Assembly: GCA_030638575.1 (NCBI GenBank)
Contig: DAOWEJ010000080.1
Span: forward strand, 1 to 40,105
Origin: Deltaproteobacteria bacterium
Lineage (GTDB): Bacteria; Desulfobacterota; Desulfobacteria; Desulfobacterales; JAUWMJ01
DNA length: 40,105 nucleotides
Direction: 5' to 3'
In this document: positions 26,505 to 34,842 of the stretch, piece by piece
Layout: the number at the start of each line of letters is the position of its first letter
Numbering within the stretch: the first letter of the stretch is position 1
The notes under the pieces: generated by a model
The model's input: the letters and a program-made list of their open reading frames with translations, nothing else
Database searches by the model: none
What the model was told of the DNA's origin: nothing
Position numbers and translations under genes: made by a program

Positions 26505-28805
26505 ATGGATAACATTAAAAAAGCAATAAAGCATCTCAACCATAGCATGAGCAAATGGGATCAACGCACCCCTATTCCCTTTAATGAATTTCTCGAAATA
26601 CTTACCGCCAGGCCCCCTGAAGTAATTCGCAATGTTTTCCAGGTATTTCACGATATGGTCAAGTTTTATATCGGGGAAGGCATTGATGAACACCCGGATG
26701 ATCCGGAATCGATTCATTATGTATCCTATGATTGCAGCAAGCTCTTTGTTGAAGGTGCAGACCATCCCTTTTTTGCAGACAGACCTTTTGCCAACAGGCT
26801 GATCAGTCTTGTTGAAGCCCTGAAGCGCGGCGCCCAGCAAAATAAGATCTATATTTTTGAAGGACCTCCCGGCTGCGGCAAGAGTACTTTTTTAAATAAT
26901 CTTCTTAAAAAATTTGAAGAATTTGCCAACACCCAGGAAGGCTTACGCTTTGAAACCGTTTGGCGGTTTGATCGTAAAATTATGGGCGGTTTTGCGGAAA
27001 ACGAATCTATCCCTTTTTTAGAAAAACTGTCTCAGCTTTTCGATAACGCCTCACCTGAAAATGGTGCGTTTCTTAAAGAACATGCTACACCCCATTTTAA
27101 TCAAGATTATGTAGAAGTGCCCTGCCCCAGCCATGATAATCCTATTTTAATGATTCCCAAAGAGCATCGTCGTGAATTTTTTGACGACCTGTTTAAAAAT
27201 GACGAATTCAAGTGGAAGCTTTCCACTGAAAAAGAATACGAATGGGTATTTAGGGATAATCCCTGCACCATATGCACTGCTTTGTACGAAGCCCTTTTAA
27301 ACAAATTGAAAAGTCCGGAAAAAGTTTTTGAGATGCTGTATGCCCGTCCTTATAAATTCAACAGGCGACTTGGCGAAGGCATTAGTGTTTTCAACCCGGG
27401 TGACAAGCCGATGAGGCAAAACATCCTGAGCAATACCATGCTCCAGCGTAGGGTAAACAGCCTCTTAAAGGACAGCAACCAGGTTAAATATATTTTCTCT
27501 CAGTATGCAAAGACCAACAACGGGATTTATGCACTTATGGATATCAAATCCCATAACACAGAACGTTTGATTGAGCTCCATAATATTGTAAGTGAAGGCA
27601 TCCACAAGGTGGAAGATATTGAAGAAAACGTCAATTCACTACTTATGGCCGTTATGAATCCTGAAGACCAAAAAAACATCCAAAATTTCAAGTCCTTTTC
27701 AGACCGTATTGAATATATTAATATTCCTTATGTTATGGATTTAAATACTGAAGTGGAAATTTACCGAAACATTTTCGGAAAGCATATTGATGAGAGTTTT
27801 ATCCCCAGAGTCCTGCACAATTTTGCCAGGACAATTATTTCGTCCAGGTTAAATACAAGATCGGAAGCCCTACTGGAATGGATCGGCAATCCCGAAAAAT
27901 ACCAGCTCTATTGCGATGAAAACCTCCAACTTCTTAAAATGGAAATTTACACAGGGCATATACCCGCCTGGCTTACAGAAGATGATCGAAAGCAGTTGAC
28001 TGCAAAACGCAGGCGGAAAATCATTGCCGAATCGGAAAAAGAAGGTGTACATGGCATTTCCGGGCGTGACTCCATAAAAATATTTAATGAGTTTTATTCC
28101 ATGTACGCAAAAGAAAACAAACTCATTAACATGTCGATTTTATGTAACTTTTTTACAAAAATCCGTCAAGATCTCAGCAAATCGATACCAGCGGGGTTTC
28201 TCGATTCACTGATCCGCATGTACGACTACACAATCCTGCAGGAAGTAAAGGAATCTTTATACTATTATAATGAAGAAAAGATATCGAGGGAAATTCAAAA
28301 TTATCTTTTTGCCATCAATTTCGAACCAGGGTCTGTCGAAACCTGTACTTTTACAGGAGAAAAAATAGATATTACCGAAGAATACCTTGAAAGTATTGAA
28401 AGTCGTTTAATTGGGGCAAATGTGGATAAGAATAAGCATCTTGCCTTCAGAAAAGACACCCAGAAAGAGTATGCATCCAAAACATTAACCCAGGAAATCA
28501 TGGTTGAAGAAAAATCTGTTATTGAAACAAAAATTTACCAGGCCCTGCTTGAAAGATATGTTTACAACCTTAAGGAAAAAGTATTAGATCCGTTTCTTGA
28601 GAACGAAAACTTCAGGCGGGCTATCAAGGATTATGATAAGGAAGACTTTAAGGCTTACGATAAAAAGATCAAAAATGACGTTACATACCTTGTAAACAAT
28701 CTGTGCACCAAGTATAAATACACCCAACTGGGAGCAAAGGAAGTCTGTATTTATGCAATTGACAGTGATCTGGCGAAGAAATTTGCAAATCCTCAAAAAT
28801 CCTAA
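26505..28805 (+). CDS. second PrkA-like serine kinase / AAA ATPase
   Basis: A 766-residue paralogue of PrkA. The N-terminal AAA region has Walker A GPPGCGKS (120-127) in IYIFEGPPGCGKSTFLNNLL. A Cys-containing segment (NPCTICTALYEALL) and a long helical C-terminus with the TGEKIDITEEYLESIE segment follow. It differs greatly from the 686-residue PrkA four genes earlier, so it is not a recent duplicate. Sharing an operon with yeaH and spoVR suggests the two ATPases act in one complex or cascade, with distinct targets or as a hetero-oligomer. It starts seven bases after spoVR without a clear ribosome site, suggesting translational coupling. Its stop overlaps the convergent Cys-rich gene by four bases. 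Confidence 0.88.
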   Translation: MDNIKKAIKHLNHSMSKWDQRTPIPFNEFLEILTARPPEVIRNVFQVFHDMVKFYIGEGIDEHPDDPESIHYVSYDCSKLFVEGADHPFFADRPFANRLISLVEALKRGAQQNKIYIFEGPPGCGKSTFLNNLLKKFEEFANTQEGLRFETVWRFDRKIMGGFAENESIPFLEKLSQLFDNASPENGAFLKEHATPHFNQDYVEVPCPSHDNPILMIPKEHRREFFDDLFKNDEFKWKLSTEKEYEWVFRDNPCTICTALYEALLNKLKSPEKVFEMLYARPYKFNRRLGEGISVFNPGDKPMRQNILSNTMLQRRVNSLLKDSNQVKYIFSQYAKTNNGIYALMDIKSHNTERLIELHNIVSEGIHKVEDIEENVNSLLMAVMNPEDQKNIQNFKSFSDRIEYINIPYVMDLNTEVEIYRNIFGKHIDESFIPRVLHNFARTIISSRLNTRSEALLEWIGNPEKYQLYCDENLQLLKMEIYTGHIPAWLTEDDRKQLTAKRRRKIIAESEKEGVHGISGRDSIKIFNEFYSMYAKENKLINMSILCNFFTKIRQDLSKSIPAGFLDSLIRMYDYTILQEVKESLYYYNEEKISREIQNYLFAINFEPGSVETCTFTGEKIDITEEYLESIESRLIGANVDKNKHLAFRKDTQKEYASKTLTQEIMVEEKSVIETKIYQALLERYVYNLKEKVLDPFLENENFRRAIKDYDKEDFKAYDKKIKNDVTYLVNNLCTKYKYTQLGAKEVCIYAIDSDLAKKFANPQKS

Positions 28806-28996
28806 AGGCTTTCTTCTATTATTGCGTCCATCTGTGCCTTTAAACAATCACAATATTCATCATAAATAAAATACATGCACTTGTTTTTAGAACGGGATTT
28901 TTCATAGAAGACGCATCTCTCCTGGTCTGTATCACTGCCGGCCGTGCAAACAGACATCATTTCCCTTTTACAGAAACTGACAACCGGATTTGCCAT
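28802..28996 (-). CDS. small cysteine-rich protein, 64 residues
   Basis: The product, starting MANPVVSFCKREMMSVC, has seven cysteines in 64 residues (near positions 9, 17, 27, 39, 48, 50). This pattern suggests metal or Fe-S binding or disulfides. The ATG at 28996 has a purine-rich AAAAGGGGTGA upstream on the minus strand. An alternative start three codons earlier (29005) is less well placed. It is convergent with prkA2 and overlaps its stop by four bases. A near-consensus sigma-54 promoter lies about 125 bases upstream. I recognise no family. Confidence 0.6.
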   Translation of the reverse strand: MANPVVSFCKREMMSVCTAGSDTDQERCVFYEKSRSKNKCMYFIYDEYCDCLKAQMDAIIEESL

Positions 28997-29120
28997 TAAA
29001 ATCACCCCTTTTATATAATTTTTATGCTTTTAAAAAGCACCCGGATGCTAAAACTCCTCTGTTTTTACTATCGGTAGTTTTTAAAAAATCCTTTTTCTTT
29101 CTCCTTTTCTTTATAATAAA

Positions 29121-29135
29121 GCAGAAACCGTGCCA
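29121..29135 (-). promoter_or_regulatory. candidate sigma-54 promoter for the Cys-rich gene
   Basis: On the minus strand TGGCAC (complement of 29130-29135), five bases, then CTGC (complement of 29121-29124). It matches the consensus except C for T at the first base of the -12 box, and the essential GG and GC are kept. It points to the gene starting at 28996. The rest of 28997-29298 is A/T rich with no other supported feature. Confidence 0.45.
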
Positions 29136-29298
29136 AAAGGATAAACAAAAAAATATCCTTAAATTCAAAGTAATTGTGGCTGCTCGCAGAAAAACTTGAT
29201 AGTTTGAATAATGAAAAATGTGCCATATAAATAACCAATGTGTCAAATCCTTGACTTCAAGTTGAAAAAATCATTAATAAGAAACCTGGTAGGAAAAT

Positions 29299-30033
29299 AT
29301 GGAAAACTTCGATTGTAAAAAAAAAGATCTCCTGGAAAAGCCCCAATTGATCCTTGGCTATTTTAATTCAGTAGCTCGCAGGTATGATATGATGAACACT
29401 CTTTTGAGCTTCGGTATTCATCATGTCTGGAAAAGGACTGCTGTCCGTATGCTTGGATTAAATAGCGGTGACAGGGTTCTTGATGTATGCGGTGGTACAG
29501 GGGACCTTGCAATTCTGGCAGCCGGAGATGCAGGGCCGTCAGGCCATGTGACGGTATATGACTTCAGCAGCGCCATGATAAATGCCGGCAGACACAAAAA
29601 AACTTATCTTTCAGATTTAAAGCATGTCGGATATGTTCAGGGGGATGCGCAGCTAATCTCGTTTCACGATAGAAGCTTTGATGCAGCAATGGTAGGATTC
29701 GGAATCCGAAACGTCATTGACATGAAAAAGGGTTTTGAAGAGATATATCGTATTTTGAAACCAGGAGGGAAGATGATGTGCCTTGAGTTTTCAAAACCTT
29801 CTGCCCCTTTGTTTCGCCTGCTTTACGATCTTTACTCATTTTATATAATCCCTTTTTTAGGCAAAGCCATCGTAGGCTCCAAACAGGCCTATACCCACCT
29901 TCCTGAGTCGATACGTAATTTCCCACTTCCCGACGAGTTGACGGACATCTTAAAGCATATCGGCTTTTCACACATAACCCACAGAAAACTCACTAACGGT
30001 ATAGCTGTGATATATCTGGCAAAAAAGGATTGA
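29299..30033 (+). CDS. menG: demethylmenaquinone / ubiquinone C-methyltransferase
   Basis: MenG/UbiE methylates demethylmenaquinone with S-adenosylmethionine, the last step of menaquinone synthesis, used in anaerobic respiration. At 244 residues it has family length. Motifs are: FNSVARRYDMMNTLLSFGIHHVWKR near the N-terminus, the SAM-binding VLDVCGGTGDLA (60-71), FDAAMVGFGIRNV, LKPGGKMMCLEFS, and a C-terminal YTHLPESIRNFP. The order of motifs leaves little doubt. In a bacterium of this type the product is menaquinone rather than ubiquinone (inference), hence the symbol menG. The ATG at 29299 has a weak GGTAGGA just upstream. It faces the PilZ gene. Confidence 0.95.
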   Translation: MENFDCKKKDLLEKPQLILGYFNSVARRYDMMNTLLSFGIHHVWKRTAVRMLGLNSGDRVLDVCGGTGDLAILAAGDAGPSGHVTVYDFSSAMINAGRHKKTYLSDLKHVGYVQGDAQLISFHDRSFDAAMVGFGIRNVIDMKKGFEEIYRILKPGGKMMCLEFSKPSAPLFRLLYDLYSFYIIPFLGKAIVGSKQAYTHLPESIRNFPLPDELTDILKHIGFSHITHRKLTNGIAVIYLAKKD

Positions 30034-30075
30034 TCGTATAGGGTAATTTCAAAATGTTTGCCTTAACAAGCTTTT

Positions 30076-30546
30076 TCAGCTTGTAATATCATATATATCT
30101 TCGGTTTCTTCAGAAAAGGACTTGATTAAATCTTTCTGGCGCGGTGGTAAATAATTAAATTTAGCACCAAATCCCTGTGAACCGCTCCAGACAATTTTGC
30201 CGTCAAGATTAAAAGGCTTCTTGTGGTTCGGCAAAGAAAATGTCATTGATATATCATGGCCTACAGGAAAGAATTCATTGGTTTCGATAAACACACCGAA
30301 TGCACTTATGTCAAGGATGTAACTTTTAAATGCATTCCCCTGAATAATATAATCTACGAAAATTAAACAGCTCCTCCTGTTGTTTCCCCTTTTTTCTATC
30401 TTTAAATCCTCGCTGACGGTTATGTTGAGTTTTTCTTCTAAAAACTTTAAAAGCTTTATCCGCATTTCCTCAGGCATATAGTCTATCAATGTTATTAGTT
30501 TTGATTTTACACTTAAATCGTTCTTTGTTTTTTCCGGTGTTGCCAT
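30076..30546 (-). CDS. PilZ-domain protein with N-terminal extension
   Basis: 156 residues. An N-terminal helical region of about 45 residues (KSKLITLIDYMPEEMRIKLL) precedes a PilZ domain with R53-GNN-R57 (RxxxR) and D79-I-S-A-F-G84 (DxSxxG). Beta strands follow (GKIVWSG, GFGAKFNYL). It is predicted to bind cyclic di-GMP and signal to an unknown partner. Its start lies two bases after the stop of the gamma-carbonic anhydrase gene, so the pair is one transcript, although a functional link is not obvious. Its last codons overlap a small hairpin (ACAAGCT/AGCTTGT, 30065-30083) that may end transcripts from both sides. Confidence 0.88.
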   Translation of the reverse strand: MATPEKTKNDLSVKSKLITLIDYMPEEMRIKLLKFLEEKLNITVSEDLKIEKRGNNRRSCLIFVDYIIQGNAFKSYILDISAFGVFIETNEFFPVGHDISMTFSLPNHKKPFNLDGKIVWSGSQGFGAKFNYLPPRQKDLIKSFSEETEDIYDITS

Positions 30547-30548
30547 TA

Positions 30549-31073
30549 TTACCCTATCCTTTCGAATTTTGTTGGATACTCTTTTGCCAAATCAACGTAA
30601 AGCTGTTTTCCGTAAGACCAGAATTCCTTATGCCTTTTTAAGGTATCTCCTATAACTTTATATGGAACACCTGCAACTATTTTTTTATCGGGTATCCGGG
30701 ACCCTTGTGGAATAACACAGCCTTCCGCGACAATGCTCCAGCTCCCGATAACAACGTCAAACCCGATAACCGACCCTATTCCGATTACTGCGCACGACTT
30801 TATCAGTTTCCCGTGGATCAGTGCGCCGTGCCCTACAGTTATTTTATCTTCCAGTTCCAGCAATCCATCGGGCCTGATATGCAGCATGGCATTCTCTTCA
30901 ATGGCTGAACCATCTCCTATCTTTATGCTTCCATAATCACCTCTTAATACTGAACCGTGCCCGATGTAACAATTATTACCGATTGTGACATCTCCGATAA
31001 CAACAGCCGTATCACTAACAAAAGAATCCTTTCCTATTTCCGGTACTCTTTCACCATATCTGTATAAAGCCAT
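30549..31073 (-). CDS. gamma-carbonic anhydrase family protein (left-handed beta-helix)
   Basis: 174 residues of hexapeptide repeats forming a left-handed beta-helix, the fold of Cam, YrdA, PaaY and CaiE. The three predicted zinc ligands are present: H65 (NAMLHI), H82 and H87 (VGHGALIHG). The family salt-bridge residues R44 and D46 (LRGDYGSI) are also there. A C-terminal helix (DTLKRHKEFWSYGKQLYVDL) packs the trimer in relatives. The family includes true carbonic anhydrases and members without known activity. The shorter acidic loop here resembles YrdA more than Cam, so hydration of CO2 is possible but unproven. It is followed by a PilZ gene in the same transcript. Confidence 0.92.
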   Translation of the reverse strand: MALYRYGERVPEIGKDSFVSDTAVVIGDVTIGNNCYIGHGSVLRGDYGSIKIGDGSAIEENAMLHIRPDGLLELEDKITVGHGALIHGKLIKSCAVIGIGSVIGFDVVIGSWSIVAEGCVIPQGSRIPDKKIVAGVPYKVIGDTLKRHKEFWSYGKQLYVDLAKEYPTKFERIG

Positions 31074-31107
31074 ATGTTTAGTTGTTACTCCTCAATCGTA
31101 ACACAGG

Positions 31108-31323
31108 GAGACCTTTGAAAAATACTCAATTTTGTTCAAGTTCAAGGAAGGCGATCATCCTCAGGCGGATTAACCACAGGTCCGCCTGAGGCGGATCGAG
31201 GATAGCGCTGAAGGTTAGCGCTGATGCTTCACTTCGTGTCACTAAAGTGCCAAAATTTGAGCCAGACACAGAAATTGGGCAGATAAGCGCAGACTTCGAA
31301 AGAGAGTGTTTTTCAAAGGTCTC
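31108..31323. repeat. MITE-like repeat family B, best-preserved copy
   Basis: Perfect inverted ends, GAGACCTTTGAAAAA at the left and TTTTTCAAAGGTCTC at the right. The interior matches 2552-2739, with an added palindrome (CCTCAGGCGG..CCGCCTGAGG, 31159-31194) and a partial internal duplication (TAGCGCTGAAG, then TAGCGCTGATGC). It lies between gamma-carbonic anhydrase and the EamA gene. Confidence 0.85.
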
Positions 31324-31332
31324 ATAGGAATA

Positions 31333-32286
31333 TTATTTACCTATAGAGCTTTTCGATTTATTTTGCGATCGTATCAGTGCCGGCGCTTTTTCATCATATT
31401 CCTGCTTTATTTGCAAAAGTATGATTGATGCGATTACAAGCACTCCCCCTGTGACCTGCAAGGGTTCCAGAATTTCATTTAAAAATATAAAGGATATCAC
31501 ACCTGCTGTTATCGGCTCAAGCGTTGCTGTAATGCTTGCACGTGTAGATCTTATCAGGTTTATACCTTCAAGATAAAAGCCAAAAGGTACGAGGGTCCCC
31601 AAAACCCCTATATACATAATCCATCCCCATTGTACAACATTGTATGGATGAAAAAAAGCCTCAAGCGGCCGGTGTAAAATATTCCACATCAGTGCCGCAA
31701 ATAACATGGCATAAAAAAGGACAGTCCAGGGATTATAACGCCGCATTCCGTACTCGCCGTGAATTGAGTACCATGCAAAACTGATCGCCGACAAAATCCC
31801 GCTCACAATCCCGGCAATATTCATTGCAAGAACATCAAGGTTATATGCCCCTACAACCAGATAGCAACCGAATGTTGCACCCAATAGAGCCATAATGGTC
31901 TGCAGGCTCAATTTGTCACGGGCAAAAACCACTGCGTGAATGGCAATAAATGACGGCGCCATATATTGAAGCAAAATTGCTGCTGCGACATTGATTTTGC
32001 TGATTGCAAAAAGATATGTAAACTGGCATGCTCCCATCCCGAAAGTTCCAAACACTGCAAAGTATAATATATCTTTGCGGTCGATTTTCAGCAAAGAGGG
32101 ATTGCGCAGTAAAAGCCACAAAAAAAGACCCACAGCGGAAATCGTTATACGAAGCTGCACCAGTTGAAAAGGTGTAACTCCGCCGTTAAATAAAAACTTT
32201 GCCGAAGACCCTGATACTGCCCACAAGAGAGCAGCAAAAATTACATAAAGATACCCCTTGCTGGGAGTTTTGATAGATTTATTCAA
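31333..32286 (-). CDS. EamA/DMT-family exporter
   Basis: A 317-residue membrane protein with about ten hydrophobic helices in two homologous halves, the usual shape of the drug/metabolite transporter family (RhaT/YdcZ/EamA). Recognisable features are: the N-terminal GYLYVIFAALLWAVSGSSAKFL, ISAVGLFLWLLLR in the first half, the TRASITATLEPITAGVISFI segment typical of the second EamA repeat, and a basic cytosolic tail. Such proteins usually export amino acids or metabolites across the inner membrane. The substrate cannot be read from sequence. It stands alone between repeats. A second, unrelated EamA protein is at 36209. Confidence 0.92.
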   Translation of the reverse strand: MNKSIKTPSKGYLYVIFAALLWAVSGSSAKFLFNGGVTPFQLVQLRITISAVGLFLWLLLRNPSLLKIDRKDILYFAVFGTFGMGACQFTYLFAISKINVAAAILLQYMAPSFIAIHAVVFARDKLSLQTIMALLGATFGCYLVVGAYNLDVLAMNIAGIVSGILSAISFAWYSIHGEYGMRRYNPWTVLFYAMLFAALMWNILHRPLEAFFHPYNVVQWGWIMYIGVLGTLVPFGFYLEGINLIRSTRASITATLEPITAGVISFIFLNEILEPLQVTGGVLVIASIILLQIKQEYDEKAPALIRSQNKSKSSIGK

Positions 32287-32346
32287 TTTAAAACCGGTTT
32301 GTCATTTTTGATGGTTTCATAATTACAGATTTTTAAAAAAAGTAAC

Positions 32347-32590
32347 CGTTCACAGGTTCATGGTTCAACGTTCAGGGTTAAGGGCAAAGAAGGTATTGAA
32401 AACCCAAAGTCTTCGTTGAACATGGTCGTTTCCCAAAGTAACCGCAAATTTAGCTCCAAATTTTGGATTAAGCCTGCCTATGCGGTGCACGCAGACAGGC
32501 CTGTCGAAGATGACGTTTTTCTTATAAATACACGTTCCAAATGCAGTCCGGGAACAAAAATGGAACCTTGAACCTCTGAACCCGTGAACG
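32347..32590. repeat. 244-bp inverted-repeat element
   Basis: Arms of about 29 bases (left starts CGTTCACAGGTTCATGGTTC at 32347, right ends CTCTGAACCCGTGAACG at 32590) mirror each other with a few mismatches. An inner GC-rich patch includes GGCCTGTC and TGCACGCAGACAGG near 32490. No gene is carried. The 83-codon minus-strand frame at 32365-32616 lies within it and is rejected. Confidence 0.65.
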
Positions 32591-32645
32591 CCTATTAAAA
32601 GAGATATAATTTTCAAGTTTAAATTTCAACAGGAAAAAAGGCTTA

Positions 32646-32758
32646 CTCAAATTTCGCACCCTTTAATTTATCAAAAGCGTTAGACGGTAAGGGCTAAAAA
32701 TAAATTTTTAACCCTTACCGTCTTGACATTGATAGAAATCAAGGGTGTGAAACTTGAG
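32646..32758. repeat. 113-bp near-complete palindrome upstream of ssb
   Basis: The two halves pair almost throughout. The core is GACGGTAAGGG..TAAAAA (32683-32700) with TTTTTAACCCTTACCGTC (32705-32722), and the outer part is CTCAAATTTCGCACCC with its mirror ending at 32758. It ends 18 bases before the ssb -35 box. The loop is only about four bases, so it would extrude as a cruciform or form one long RNA hairpin. Confidence 0.8.
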
Positions 32759-32775
32759 AAGACTTATTACTTGAA

Positions 32776-32804
32776 TTGACATTTGAAGTTATTTTCTGTA
32801 TTTA
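32776..32804 (+). promoter_or_regulatory. sigma-70-type promoter of ssb
   Basis: TTGACA at 32776-32781, a 17-base spacer, then TATTTA at 32799-32804. The start of transcription would be near 32811, leaving a leader of about 34 bases with a good ribosome site. Confidence 0.6.
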
Positions 32805-32844
32805 ATCTGGAAAATGGAAACCATTTTTCCAACAGGAGGTAAAT

Positions 32845-33276
32845 ATGGCAGGTATTAATAAGGTAATATTAGTTGGCAGACTCGGTCAGGATCCTGAAGT
32901 TCGATATACTCCGGATGGCACGGCTGTGGCAAATTTTTCGATAGCAACATCTGAAGAATGGAAGGATAAAAATTCCGGAGAAAAAAGAGAACGTACTGAA
33001 TGGCATCGTATCGTTGCCTGGCGCAGGCTGGGAGAAATATGCGGTGAGTACCTTTCAAAGGGAAGACAGGTTTATATTGAAGGGCGTATCCAGACCAGAA
33101 GCTGGGAAGACAAGGATGGAAATAAGCGCTACACCACAGAGATTATTGCATCAGATGTGCAGTTCTTAGGAGGAAGAGATTCCGCCACTACAGCCGGCCC
33201 GTCTGCAGGTGCCCCGGATACCGGAGGTTCAGCGCCACCAGCCCAGGGACCACAGGATGATGATATTCCGTTTTAG
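32845..33276 (+). CDS. ssb: single-stranded DNA-binding protein
   Basis: SSB coats single-stranded DNA during replication, repair and recombination and recruits partners by its C-terminal tip. The 143-residue protein has an OB-fold over residues 1-110 ([54 protein letters not shown]). A short Gly/Pro/Ala-rich linker and the acidic tip DDDIPF follow, the hallmark of bacterial SSB. AGGAGG lies six bases before the ATG. A sigma-70 promoter and a long palindrome lie upstream. It is monocistronic, since the next gene is convergent. Confidence 0.97.
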   Translation: MAGINKVILVGRLGQDPEVRYTPDGTAVANFSIATSEEWKDKNSGEKRERTEWHRIVAWRRLGEICGEYLSKGRQVYIEGRIQTRSWEDKDGNKRYTTEIIASDVQFLGGRDSATTAGPSAGAPDTGGSAPPAQGPQDDDIPF

Positions 33277-33312
33277 CCGGTTATAAGAAAAAATCTAAAA
33301 AAATTAAACCCA

Positions 33313-33423
33313 ATCACGAAAACACGAAAGGTAGAAAGCACGAAATAAAAATATCTTTTTCGTGTTTTCGCCTGCCCCGTAGGTCCGGCAGATCGTACTG
33401 GGGTATTTTCGTGCTTTCGTGAT
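33313..33423. repeat. 111-bp 'cacgaaa' inverted-repeat element
   Basis: ATCACGAAAACACGAAAG at 33313 is mirrored by TTTTCGTGCTTTCGTGAT ending at 33423. Inside are another GCACGAAAT/TTCGTGTTTTCG pair and a GC-rich GCCCCGTAGGTCCGG patch. It sits between the convergent ssb and tatA genes and may double as a transcript end. Confidence 0.7.
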
Positions 33424-33454
33424 AAAAAAAACCTGCTTTAGTCACTGTCCCGTT

Positions 33455-33646
33455 TTATGCACTTGAGGAATTATTTTCGTTTTCAATTTTATCAGGTTCT
33501 TTTTTTTCTTCTTCTGTTGATGCGCCCCTGAAATTTCTTATGGCCTTACCCATGCCGGCGCCTATTTCAGGGAGTTTACCTGCTCCAAAAATAATAAGGA
33601 TAATAACAAGTATTATTATAAGTTCCGGCATTCCTATTCCAAACAT
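33455..33646 (-). CDS. tatA: Sec-independent translocase TatA/TatE
   Basis: TatA oligomers form the pore through which folded twin-arginine signal proteins, such as periplasmic redox enzymes, cross the inner membrane. The 63-residue protein has the expected layout: a very short N-terminus (MFGIGMPE with the conserved polar residue), one membrane helix ([19 protein letters not shown]) and the FG hinge. An amphipathic helix ([14 protein letters not shown]) and an acidic tail follow. GGAGGAG lies before the ATG on the minus strand. It begins nine bases after the Cys-rich gene upstream, so both are cotranscribed. No tatC is in the window. Confidence 0.95.
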   Translation of the reverse strand: MFGIGMPELIIILVIILIIFGAGKLPEIGAGMGKAIRNFRGASTEEEKKEPDKIENENNSSSA

Positions 33647-33655
33647 GTGCTCCTC

Positions 33656-34069
33656 CTATTTATCAGGCCTGGTTTGTTTAAGCTCCTGTATAAGCTGCAA
33701 AAACTCTTTTGATTTTAAATATCGGTCAATAGCGCTTTGATAATCAATCCATTTCTTCCAGAGGTCAATCCATGACTCATTGCGCCAGTAACAGTCAGAG
33801 TCCCCTCCCCCTTTATGTCGTTCAATATAATCGATGTACTCTTCCGAGCAGCTTTCACATAGACGGTAAGGTACTTTCAAGTCTGTAGAAGTCTTTTCCT
33901 TAACCTGGTAATTATGGCTTATCTGTATACCGCATTTTTCACACTTGAAAACACATTGTGTGCACTGGAAAACCTTTTGAACTGCCAGGACCTTTCGCCT
34001 TCTTATTAACTCAGCTTTTTTATCTTTGGCAAGCTCTAACTTGTCATCAAGTGATATAACATCAGCCAT
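33656..34069 (-). CDS. cysteine-rich (zinc-finger-like) protein upstream of tatA
   Basis: 137 residues. An N-terminal basic coiled segment (ELAKDKKAELIRRRKVLAV) is followed by a four-Cys cluster, C36-x2-C39-x3-C43-x2-C46 (QCTQCVFKCEKCG). A second pair C71-x2-C74 and a Trp-rich C-terminal helix follow (SWIDLWKKWIDYQSAIDRYL). The arrangement suggests one or two zinc sites. I recognise no named family. Its stop is nine bases before the tatA start, which may indicate a role with Tat export of metalloenzymes, or mere cotranscription. AGGAG lies about ten bases upstream of the ATG. Confidence 0.8.
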   Translation of the reverse strand: MADVISLDDKLELAKDKKAELIRRRKVLAVQKVFQCTQCVFKCEKCGIQISHNYQVKEKTSTDLKVPYRLCESCSEEYIDYIERHKGGGDSDCYWRNESWIDLWKKWIDYQSAIDRYLKSKEFLQLIQELKQTRPDK

Positions 34070-34276
34070 TTTATTTCAGCTCCTGACTTCTTTGTTCCTG
34101 ACTGCATGCAGACACGCACAGACAGGCTGAATTTTTTTGCACTGTTAGTTTTCCTCTTAATTAGCAAATATCAGGACTTTTGACTGAATAATGGGTGCAA
34201 AACATAAATAAAATATAACACCGGCATATCAAAGTGTCAATCTTTTAGACTCATAGCAATTCATGTAAAAAAGCAA

Positions 34277-34764
34277 GGTAAACGCATTTGGAAATATTGT
34301 TGGTTATTCTCCAATTTATTTGGAGAAGAGGGTTCCAGGATTCCAGGGGTCAAGGATTCCAGGGTTTGTTTTCTAATGTAATCAATGGTTGTCTTTCTTT
34401 ATATCCTTTGGCTATATTTTAAGAAATAGAAACAACCGATCTTCTTATTTGTGAAGTTAAACCGGATCATTCTTCCTTCGGGCATTCTTTAGCATTTTTA
34501 TCCGCCTGTTCTATGGGGGATCACTTGAACCCATGAATCCTTGCTTGCCGTGAGTAGCCAAAGGCGAAGCCTGGACCCCTTGTACCCTATGGAATAAAGC
34601 CTGTTCAATTGGAAATAACCCAGTTTTACCTTAATTAACTACAACTAATCGGGAAATGATCCATAATGTTATCTTTGGAACTGGTCCCGGGCTGGAGAAA
34701 AAACCCTTGAGCCCCTCCTTGTAAACTGATTTATTCCGATTGTATTTTTCCAAATGCGTTTACC
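34277..34764. repeat. 488-bp non-autonomous element with perfect 18-bp terminal inverted repeats
   Basis: GGTAAACGCATTTGGAAA at 34277-34294 is perfectly mirrored at 34747-34764. Inside are a segment (34305-34380) whose inverted copy is at 1476-1555 and a segment (34484-34668) repeated directly at 153-308. A third set of pieces is at 17685-17770. It carries no gene, so it would need a transposase supplied elsewhere. It fills most of the gene-free stretch 34070-35090. Nothing else is evident there except a weak promoter match. Confidence 0.75.
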
Positions 34765-34842
34765 CTGTGTAAAAGTGTAGGGGTGTGATAAATCTAACTG
34801 CCTGAAATTGCGAAAAGTGACCGGGGGCGGTCTTGACACTGC

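Noticed and set aside
29022..29246. 74-codon minus-strand frame before menG
   Set aside because: A/T-driven composition, no ribosome site, and it covers the candidate sigma-54 promoter.
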